Of a stretch of 13,065 nt of DNA, positions 8,256 through 13,065 are shown piece after piece. This DNA comes from an uncultured Flavobacteriales bacterium (GTDB lineage: Bacteria > Bacteroidota > Bacteroidia > Palsa-965), in contig CAMLEF010000093.1 of assembly GCA_946478675.1 (NCBI GenBank), forward strand, positions 1 to 13,065, read 5' to 3'. The notes under the pieces were generated by a model. It saw only the letters and a list, made by a program, of their open reading frames with translations, searched no databases and had not been told where the DNA came from. The stretch's first letter is position 1. Each line of letters opens with the position of its first letter. The position numbers and the translations under genes are program-made.

Positions 8256-10619
8256 TTATTTGATCATCGTCACCGAACCGATCAGCTTGTATTGCTTGTA
8301 GAGGTTGTCGGTGTATTCGATGCGGTACACGTAAACATCCTGCTGCAGCACCGGGCCTTCATTATGCCAGCGGCCGTTCCAGCCTTTTGCAGGATCGTGC
8401 GTCTCATACACAAGGTTGCCCCAGCGGTCGAAGATCATCATCGTGAAACCGTCGGAGAGAATGTTCGTGTACACCGGTCCGAAAATTTCGTTGTGACCGT
8501 TATCGTCCGGCGTAAAAGCGTTCGGTACGTAGAACGTGTGGTAATCCTGGATGTTGATGTCGATCACCGCCGTGTCCGAGCAGCCCGACGCATTCGACGC
8601 GATCAGCACCACCGGGTAAACACCGGGAACATCGTACGTGTGATTTTCTTCGGTCTGCGTGCTCGACGTGTTGTCGCCGAACGTCCAGTAATAGCTCGTC
8701 GCGTTCTGCGAAGTGTTGTCGAACGTGATCGTCGGGTTGAGAATGTCGGTAAGCGTCGGCGTGGCCGTGAACGATGCGATCGGTTGTGCAAGCGTCGTGA
8801 TCATGCACGTGTACGATTGCGTGACGCTGCAGCCCGGCGGAACCGTTACCGTTACGCTCACGTCGTGGCAACCCGCGGCAGTGAACGTATGCGTCGGAAT
8901 CGCTGCAGTGGAAGTCGCTCCGTTATCGTCGAAATCCCAGAGGAACGTTGCGTTGCCGAAACCGGTCGTGTCCATCGAGAAATGTACGGTGAGCGGCGTG
9001 CAGCCGTACGTCGTATCTGCCGTGAAAGAAACGACCGGCAATTGCTGCACTACGATCGTTACCGTTTGCGTCGCTGTTTGTCCGCAGGCATCGGTCGCCG
9101 TAACTGTATACGTCGTCGTGCTCGACGGCGTCACGTTTACGCTCGTGCCGTTGAGGTTGCCCGGCATCCAGTTGCAGGTGATTGGCCCGTTGCCGCCCGT
9201 GACTGTCGCGTTCAGTGTCGTTCCGCCGCCTGCGCAGATCGGGCTGGCTCCGTTCGCGGTAACTGCTACCGGCGGCGCTACCGTGATGTTGAACAGCAGT
9301 GGTCCTGCAGAACAACCGCTGCCGTCGGTGACGGTAAGGCTGTACGTCGTGGACGAGCCCGGCGTGGCGGTAACTGTCGCCTGGTTCGGCAGGCCGTTGC
9401 TCCAGGCATACGTAACCGGCGGATTCGCACCGACCACGTTCACCGACATCGTCACAGTGCCGCCCGGGCAAATCGTATCGTCGCCGGAAGTCGTAACGGC
9501 CAGCTGGTTGTTGGAGCCGACGTTGATCGTATCGAGCGCCGTGCAGCCGGTCGACTGGTCGGTAATCGTGACGCTGTAAGTGCCGGGCGCGAGGTTGCTG
9601 GCGGAGTTCGTCGTGCTCACGTTCGGGCTCCAGGAATACGTGAACGGTCCGTTGCCGACGGGCGTAACGGTCGCCGTTCCGTTGTTCGCTGCGCAGGAAG
9701 CCGGCGTTGAGCTGTTCGTGTAAGTAAACGATCCGACCGTGAAGGGAAGCTGCGCCGGGAAAATCGCGACGTTACCGCAGAGGTCCGTTACCGGCCCTAC
9801 GAGATTCGCCACGTAGTTGCCGGCTCCGCTGATCGCAGGAGAAATGGTGAGCGTGTACGTGTTGTCGTATTGCGCCCCCTGTGCGCAGGCCGTCGAGTTG
9901 ACCGCGGTAACCGTGTATGGCCCTCCGGGTCCCGTGAAGGAAAAGTCGGACGCCTGCACGGTATTGCACAGGATGTTTTCCGAGAATGTTACTGTTAGTG
10001 TATTGCCTCCGCACCCGGGGTTTGTCACCGTGAGAATTTGCGGCGGGATCTGGTCGAAGATCGTGGCGGTGGAAGCGGAGAAGTCGATCGTGTAGCCGTT
10101 CTGCGTCGAAGAGAAATTGCTCACGTTGATCACGTACGTCTGTCCCACCGTTACCGGGATCACCTGGTTGTACGGCGTGCCGGCGGCGCTCTGCGAGCTT
10201 TGGTTGGAGCCTCCATTGGGGCCGGTGGAGCCGGACTGCGCGGAGAAGTTGCAGCTGACCTCGAGGCCGGGCATGTTGAAAATGTCGGAGCAGTTGTTGT
10301 TCGTCAGGTTGTAAACGGCCCAGTCATAATCGTCGGAGCTGTTGTTCGGCGTGATGGTGAAATTCAGGTTGCCGCTCTGCTGTACGGTAAACGTGTACCA
10401 GACGTCGTTCAGCTCGCCGGAGCCGAGACAGCTGCTGTTGCTGTTGATCTCGTTGATGATATTGCCTTCGTTGCTGTAGCTGATCGTGGTGGAATAAACG
10501 TTCTGGCAGATCGGGATGGCGCCGAGGCAATCCTGGTTTGTCGGAACTTGCGCAAAGCCGAGGAGCGGAACCAACAGGCAGAGCAGGGCCAGAAGCCGGG
10601 GTGTGGGGATATGGGACAT
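8256..10619 (-). CDS. Secreted Ig-like/SprB/PKD protein with T9SS type B sorting domain
   Basis: ATG at 10619 gives 787 residues and a clean leader (LLALLCLLVPLLGFAQ, cleavage near residue 24). An in-frame GTG at 10670 would put 17 residues ahead of the leader and is rejected. Residues about 25-190 form an N-terminal beta-sandwich-like domain common in Bacteroidota surface proteins (QDCLGAIPIC, LNDVWYTF, YDWAVYNL). Then come a Big/SbsA-like Ig domain, about 190-300 (LTVTFSENILC), one SprB unit, about 300-370 (YSWSPNVSTT, TYSVTITD), and two Ig-like modules (ICPGGTVTMS; ICAGGGTTLNA). Two PKD-like domains follow, about 545-693 (LWDFDDNG; YYWTFGDNTSS). Residues 694-787 form the type B C-terminal domain (FYVPNAFTPDDNG, MIFDRWGN, GWNGRW). 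It should be a T9SS cargo. It lacks the choice-of-anchor-L domain of the two genes downstream. No catalytic motif is seen, so a structural or adhesive role is inferred. Confidence 0.92.
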   Translation of the reverse strand: MSHIPTPRLLALLCLLVPLLGFAQVPTNQDCLGAIPICQNVYSTTISYSNEGNIINEINSNSSCLGSGELNDVWYTFTVQQSGNLNFTITPNNSSDDYDWAVYNLTNNNCSDIFNMPGLEVSCNFSAQSGSTGPNGGSNQSSQSAAGTPYNQVIPVTVGQTYVINVSNFSSTQNGYTIDFSASTATIFDQIPPQILTVTNPGCGGNTLTVTFSENILCNTVQASDFSFTGPGGPYTVTAVNSTACAQGAQYDNTYTLTISPAISGAGNYVANLVGPVTDLCGNVAIFPAQLPFTVGSFTYTNSSTPASCAANNGTATVTPVGNGPFTYSWSPNVSTTNSASNLAPGTYSVTITDQSTGCTALDTINVGSNNQLAVTTSGDDTICPGGTVTMSVNVVGANPPVTYAWSNGLPNQATVTATPGSSTTYSLTVTDGSGCSAGPLLFNITVAPPVAVTANGASPICAGGGTTLNATVTGGNGPITCNWMPGNLNGTSVNVTPSSTTTYTVTATDACGQTATQTVTIVVQQLPVVSFTADTTYGCTPLTVHFSMDTTGFGNATFLWDFDDNGATSTAAIPTHTFTAAGCHDVSVTVTVPPGCSVTQSYTCMITTLAQPIASFTATPTLTDILNPTITFDNTSQNATSYYWTFGDNTSSTQTEENHTYDVPGVYPVVLIASNASGCSDTAVIDINIQDYHTFYVPNAFTPDDNGHNEIFGPVYTNILSDGFTMMIFDRWGNLVYETHDPAKGWNGRWHNEGPVLQQDVYVYRIEYTDNLYKQYKLIGSVTMIK

Positions 10620-10659
10620 TGGAGGCGTAAAGGTAGTGTATTGGTAAGTATTTGCCGTT

Positions 10660-10671
10660 TGTGAATTCACA
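10660..10671. promoter_or_regulatory. 12-bp perfect palindrome, TGAATTCA core
   Basis: TGTGAATTCACA is fully self-complementary. It lies 41 bp upstream of the minus-strand surface gene. Its core is shared with the longer palindrome at 10745-10760; the centres are 87 bp apart. It is a candidate dimer-binding site and the regulator is unknown. Confidence 0.4.
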
Positions 10672-10744
10672 GTGAAAGTATTGTGCCGTTTTTGATCGAT
10701 AAGTGGCTTTTTGATAAGTGGCAGAAAAAATCATACCGCGAAAG

Positions 10745-10760
10745 AGTATGAATTCATACT
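10745..10760. promoter_or_regulatory. 16-bp perfect palindrome at the mdh promoter
   Basis: AGTATGAATTCATACT is fully self-complementary. It ends five bases before the -7 element of mdh, so it occupies the spacer and part of the -33 region. That is a typical operator position for a repressor or a class II activator. No TTG -33 element is present there, which would fit activator dependence. Function is inferred. Confidence 0.5.
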
Positions 10761-10765
10761 ATTTC

Positions 10766-10773
10766 TAATTTTG
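10766..10773 (+). promoter_or_regulatory. mdh: -7 element of the mdh promoter
   Basis: TAATTTTG fits TAnnTTTG exactly, 36 bases before the mdh ATG. No TTG is found at the usual 17-23-base spacing upstream; the palindrome at 10745-10760 lies there instead. Confidence 0.55.
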
Positions 10774-10809
10774 ACCGACCGATTTTCATACACAAAAACG
10801 ATACCCGAA

Positions 10810-11751
10810 ATGAAAGTAACTGTAGTAGGCGCCGGCAACGTAGGAGCAACCTGTGCCGATGTCATCGCTCATAAAGAGCTCGCCAACGAAGTCGTGCTCG
10901 TCGATATCAAGGAAAATTTTGCAGAAGGCAAAGCCCTCGACATTTGGCAAACGGCACCGATCAACCTCTACGACACGCGCGTAAAAGGTTCGACGAACGA
11001 TTACTCCAAGACCGCTAACTCTGACGTAGTGGTGATCACTTCGGGTCTGCCCCGCAAACCCGGCATGAGCCGCGACGATTTGATTTCAACCAACGCAGCG
11101 ATTGTAAAAAGCGTTACGGAGAACATCATCAAACATTCTCCCAACGCGATCATCATCATCGTCAGCAACCCGCTCGACGTGATGACGTACTGCGCTTACC
11201 TCACCGCGAAAGTCGATCCGCGCCGCGTATTCGGCATGGCCGGCATCCTCGACACCGCACGCTACCGCGCGTTCCTCGCAGAAGCACTCGACTGCTCTCC
11301 GAAAGACATCCAGGCAGTTCTCATGGGCGGCCACGGCGATACGATGGTCCCCCTGCCGCGCTACACCACGGTCGGCGGCATCCCGGTAACGGAGCTCATC
11401 GCAAAAGACAAGCTCGACGCGATCATCGAACGCACGAAAAAAGGCGGCGGTGAGATCGTCAACCTGCTCGGCACTTCAGCATGGTATGCTCCCGGTGCTG
11501 CTGCTGCTCAAATGGTAGAAGCGATCGTGCGCGACCAGAAACGCATTTACCCGGTTTGCGCATGGCTGCAGGGCGAATACGGCATGAAAGACATCTACCT
11601 CGGTGTTCCCGTGAAACTCGGTCGCAACGGTATCGAAGAGATCATCGAGCTCCAGCTGAACGACGATGAGAAAAAGCTCCTCGCTGATTCTGCCAAAGCG
11701 GTAAAAGAAGTGATGAACGTGCTCGACGGCATGAACATCGTCGTCGCGTAA
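10810..11751 (+). CDS. mdh: Malate dehydrogenase (NAD-dependent)
   Basis: Catalyses malate + NAD+ to oxaloacetate + NADH in the citric acid cycle, in the cytoplasm. The 313-residue length is standard for the LDH-like bacterial MDH family. The start is ATG at 10810, because the glycine-rich NAD motif VVGAGNVG then falls at residues 5-12; an upstream in-frame TTG would add an unrelated leader. Visible functional residues are Asp32 at the end of the second strand (NAD rather than NADP), Arg82 and Arg88 in LPRKPGMSRDD (the first arginine separates MDH from LDH), Asn120, the Asp148/His175 proton-relay pair (GILDTARYR; GGHGDTMV) and Arg151. It stands alone, with a promoter at 10766-10773 and a terminator at 11772-11823. 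The upstream palindrome suggests a specific regulator. The next gene starts only 23 bp after the terminator stem. Confidence 0.98.
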   Translation: MKVTVVGAGNVGATCADVIAHKELANEVVLVDIKENFAEGKALDIWQTAPINLYDTRVKGSTNDYSKTANSDVVVITSGLPRKPGMSRDDLISTNAAIVKSVTENIIKHSPNAIIIIVSNPLDVMTYCAYLTAKVDPRRVFGMAGILDTARYRAFLAEALDCSPKDIQAVLMGGHGDTMVPLPRYTTVGGIPVTELIAKDKLDAIIERTKKGGGEIVNLLGTSAWYAPGAAAAQMVEAIVRDQKRIYPVCAWLQGEYGMKDIYLGVPVKLGRNGIEEIIELQLNDDEKKLLADSAKAVKEVMNVLDGMNIVVA

Positions 11752-11771
11752 TTTTCTTCAACGCATACAAA

Positions 11772-11825
11772 CCAAAGATTCCCGAAGGGCAATTTCCGCT
11801 CTGAAAGGAATCTTTGGATTTTTAA
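11772..11825 (+). terminator. Terminator after mdh
   Basis: CCAAAGATTCC (11772-11782) and GGAATCTTTGG (11807-11817) form a perfect 11-bp stem with a 24-base loop, followed by A and five T. It begins 20 bases after the mdh stop. Its right arm contains AATCTTTG, one mismatch from TAnnTTTG, so it may overlap a weak promoter for the protease gene. Confidence 0.85.
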
Positions 11826-11840
11826 ACCAATTCCTCTTCT

Positions 11841-12371
11841 ATGAAAGTCCAGGTTCCGTTCCGTTTGCTCTTCATCGAAGGCGACGGGTATCACCTCTCC
11901 GTTCAGCTCCGCATTAACGGGAAATCCGCGCACGCGATCATCGACACCGGCGCGTCCAAAACCGTCTTCGACCAGGAACGGATCGTGCACTTCGTCAAAG
12001 GCGAACAGCTCGCGGAAAATGACCGGCTCTCCACCGGCCTCGGCACCACGACCATGCAAAGCCAGGTGGTGCATCTCAAGAAGCTGCAGATCGGGCGGCT
12101 CGTAATGAAAGATTACAGCAGCGTCGTGCTCAACCTCAGCCACGTCAACAAAACGTACGAGACGCTCGGCCTTCAACCGATCGACGGCGTGCTCGGCAGC
12201 GATATTCTTGTGCAGTATAAAGCGGTGATCGACTATGCGAAGAAAACACTGACGCTGCAGGAAACGAAAAAGAAAGCGGTGAAGAAGAAAGTTGCTGTCA
12301 AGAAAAAGAAAGCCGTAAAGAAACCGGCAGCAAAGAAAAAGGGGACGAAGAAAACCGCCCGCAAAAAATAA
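11841..12371 (+). CDS. Retropepsin-like aspartic protease with lysine-rich tail
   Basis: A protein of 176 residues starting at ATG 11841. Residues about 1-135 form one clan AA aspartic-protease lobe: the catalytic AIIDTGASKTVFD (Asp35, DTGAS at 35-39) and the second conserved hydrophobic-glycine segment DGVLGSDIL (115-123). With only one DTG motif it should work as a homodimer, as retropepsins do. Residues 141-176 are a low-complexity basic tail (19 Lys and 1 Arg in 36 residues, in AVKKK/AAKKK-type blocks), resembling the tails of bacterial histone H1-like proteins. There is no signal peptide, so it is probably cytoplasmic, where the tail could bind nucleic acid or another polyanion; this is inference. 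Substrate unknown. Only 23 bp separate it from the mdh terminator stem, so it depends on read-through or on a promoter overlapping that hairpin. Tandem terminators follow. Confidence 0.85.
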   Translation: MKVQVPFRLLFIEGDGYHLSVQLRINGKSAHAIIDTGASKTVFDQERIVHFVKGEQLAENDRLSTGLGTTTMQSQVVHLKKLQIGRLVMKDYSSVVLNLSHVNKTYETLGLQPIDGVLGSDILVQYKAVIDYAKKTLTLQETKKKAVKKKVAVKKKKAVKKPAAKKKGTKKTARKK

Positions 12372-12395
12372 ATCCGCATCAGGCGGATCAGCGAA

Positions 12396-12427
12396 GGGGT
12401 CGACCACTGGTCGACCCCAACTTTTTT
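12396..12427 (+). terminator. GTCGAC-core terminator, copy 1
   Basis: GGGGTCGACC (12396-12405) and GGTCGACCCC (12409-12418) form a perfect 10-bp stem with a three-base loop ACT, then AAC and six T. It begins 25 bp after the protease stop codon. It is nearly identical to the hairpin at 12490-12517. Confidence 0.85.
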
Positions 12428-12447
12428 GCCCAAAATTAATTGGGCAA
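12426..12447. repeat. Inverted repeat TTGCCCAA / TTGGGCAA
   Basis: Perfect 8-bp arms at 12426-12433 and 12440-12447 around the AT-only loop AATTAA. The left arm overlaps the T run of the first terminator, so the two structures would compete in RNA. Confidence 0.6.
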
Positions 12448-12489
12448 TGCCCGCAAAAAATAGCATTCACATTTGGCGACTGAGCCAAA

Positions 12490-12517
12490 GGGTCGACCAC
12501 CGGTCGACCCTTTTTTT
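12490..12517 (+). terminator. GTCGAC-core terminator, copy 2
   Basis: GGGTCGACC (12490-12498) and GGTCGACCC (12502-12510) form a 9-bp stem with loop ACC, followed directly by seven T. This points in the plus direction although the next gene is on the minus strand. On the minus strand only three T follow the stem, so action in that direction would be weak. Confidence 0.75.
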
Positions 12518-12526
12518 GCCCAACGA

Positions 12527-12931
12527 TCACGATAAAAATTTCTTCCGCACTTCCGGCGTCGGGATCATGCACGACTCGCGCTTGCCCCACCATTTGTAAC
12601 GGTTCTTCGCGATGATGCGGTAAACGATATCGCGCAGGAACGGCGGTACGATGATCAGCGCATAGAACACAGGCCACGCGCCGTTCAGCTTTCGCGCAAT
12701 GCGTAACGCAGCCGTCGTGCGATCGTACACTTTCCCGTTTTCAAAGAGAATGAACGTGTCGCCACCGAGCGCTTCCGGCTTATGCTTCTTCAGCATTTTC
12801 TCCGCGACTTCCGATTGCAGCGGGGCAAAACGAAAATAGTCGCGCTTGTCGTGGCGGATAATGAAGTTGATCCTGTCGTTACAGAAATTGCAAACCCCGT
12901 CGAAAAAAATCAATGCATGCTCATCTTTCAT
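12527..12931 (-). CDS. DCC-family (DUF393) thiol-disulfide oxidoreductase-like protein
   Basis: A protein of 134 residues, the usual size for the DCC1-like family. The family signature is at the N-terminus: FFDGVCNFCN, with Cys14 and Cys17 forming a C-x-x-C pair after the conserved Asp-Gly. The middle has FRFAPLQSE and the YDRTTAALRIARKL segment typical of the family. The C-terminus has the conserved WWGKRESCMIPTPEVRKKFL. Members are predicted to be thioredoxin-fold redox proteins; the biochemical role is poorly defined, so the substrate is not assigned. There is no signal peptide. The start ATG overlaps the stop of the preceding minus-strand gene by four bases (ATGA), so the two are probably translated together as an operon. 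Confidence 0.9.
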   Translation of the reverse strand: MKDEHALIFFDGVCNFCNDRINFIIRHDKRDYFRFAPLQSEVAEKMLKKHKPEALGGDTFILFENGKVYDRTTAALRIARKLNGAWPVFYALIIVPPFLRDIVYRIIAKNRYKWWGKRESCMIPTPEVRKKFLS

Positions 12932-13065
12932 CGTCGGTAAACAGCGGAATAAGGATCGACGATCAATTCTGTTTTACTGCCGGGAATAAGCGTATTCGTA
13001 TTCATGTCGATCAGCGTGAAATAACCATTGGTGCCGAGACAACTTGTCGAGTGGTGCGGCGCAGG
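12928..13065 (-). CDS. C-terminal 45 codons of an unidentified protein
   Basis: Reading down from base 13065 in the frame that ends with TGA at 12928-12930 gives 45 open codons ending VDPYSAVYRR. The visible part includes CLGTNGYFTLIDMNTN and LIPGSKTELIV. No family is recognised. The reading frame is supported mainly by its ATGA overlap with the DCC-family gene and by codon use like the neighbours. The start and most of the gene lie outside the window, so no function is proposed. Confidence 0.6.
   Translation of the reverse strand, partial: PAPHHSTSCLGTNGYFTLIDMNTNTLIPGSKTELIVDPYSAVYRR

Larger units (their letters stand above)
10620..10809. promoter_or_regulatory. Divergent control region between the surface-protein gene and mdh
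   Basis: This 190-bp region has no gene. It holds the mdh promoter, two palindromes with a common TGAATTCA core (10660-10671, 10745-10760) and a direct repeat GATAAGTGGC at 10698-10707 and 10713-10722 (period 15). For the minus-strand gene only a weak -7 candidate, TACCTTTA, is seen just before its ATG, without a matching TTG. Confidence 0.55.
12372..12526. other. Palindrome-rich spacer between convergent genes
   Basis: No gene is seen. In order it holds a small hairpin ATCCGC / GCGGAT just after the stop, a GTCGAC-core terminator hairpin (12396-12427), TTGCCCAA / TTGGGCAA (12426-12447), a short GGGC / GCCC inverted repeat, and a second GTCGAC-core terminator hairpin (12490-12517). Both large hairpins are followed by a T run and then GCCCAA. 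Nothing clear terminates the minus-strand gene, unless the 12490 hairpin acts in both directions. Confidence 0.75.

Noticed and set aside
8292..9710. Long plus-strand open frame (472 codons) opposite the 787-residue surface gene
   Set aside because: The product is arginine- and valine-rich with no recognisable domain, while the minus frame has a leader, Ig/PKD domains and a T9SS domain. It is a reverse-strand shadow of Thr/Gly/Asn-rich coding sequence.
10620..10670. GTG at 10670 as start of the 787-residue protein
   Set aside because: It adds 17 polar residues before a clean leader starting at ATG 10619, and it overlaps the 12-bp palindrome.
10711..10809. TTG at 10711 as start of mdh
   Set aside because: The NAD-binding motif of MDH should begin within the first residues. 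The upstream extension includes the promoter and palindrome and matches nothing in the family.
11595..12677. Minus-strand open frame of 360 codons
   Set aside because: It runs antisense through the 3' end of mdh, its terminator, the protease gene, the palindromic spacer and part of the DCC gene. All of those have independent support.

Overview
The window comes from the chromosome of a member of the Bacteroidota. Three things show this: two complete secreted proteins end in the type B sorting domain of the type IX secretion system (T9SS); several promoters carry the Bacteroidota -7 element TAnnTTTG; and no convincing Shine-Dalgarno sequences are seen before the starts. The genus cannot be named from the sequence. 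By eye the DNA is GC-richer than in many Flavobacteria.

Layout: the first 10.6 kb is a block of four minus-strand cell-surface genes. In transcription order from the right these are a 787-residue secreted multidomain protein with PKD domains and a T9SS type B C-terminus (8256-10619), an 803-residue outer-membrane beta-barrel protein of the TonB-dependent-receptor type (5750-8161), a 1145-residue choice-of-anchor-L/SprB-repeat/PKD/T9SS type B protein (2192-5629), and a second choice-of-anchor-L/SprB-repeat protein that runs off the left edge (1-2001, C-terminus missing). The last two are tandem paralogues. They have closely similar leader and N-terminal domains and promoters of the same geometry (TTG-N20-TAnnTTTG), but different repeat arrays. 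Rho-independent terminators follow the 787-residue and 1145-residue genes, so these large genes look mostly like single transcription units.

A 190-bp divergent intergenic region (10620-10809) separates the surface block from plus-strand mdh (malate dehydrogenase, 10810-11751). It contains a 16-bp perfect palindrome at the mdh promoter, a 12-bp palindrome with the same TGAATTCA core, and a 10-bp direct repeat. A strong hairpin terminator ends mdh. Only 23 bp later starts a small retropepsin-like aspartic protease with a lysine-rich tail (11841-12371). After it comes a 155-bp palindrome-rich spacer holding two near-identical GTCGAC-core terminator hairpins. At the right edge, on the minus strand, are a DCC-family thiol-disulfide oxidoreductase-like gene (12527-12931) and the last 45 codons of an unidentified gene that overlaps its start by ATGA.

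The surface proteins share a likely route: Sec leader, periplasm, T9SS export and cell-surface attachment or release. The barrel protein would sit in the same outer membrane. Their substrates and partners cannot be read from the sequence. The most distinctive signals are the cysteine-enriched, higher-order SprB repeats of the leftmost gene, the palindrome pair in the mdh control region, the lysine-tailed protease, and the duplicated palindromic terminators. No CRISPR, tRNA, rRNA or insertion sequence was seen.
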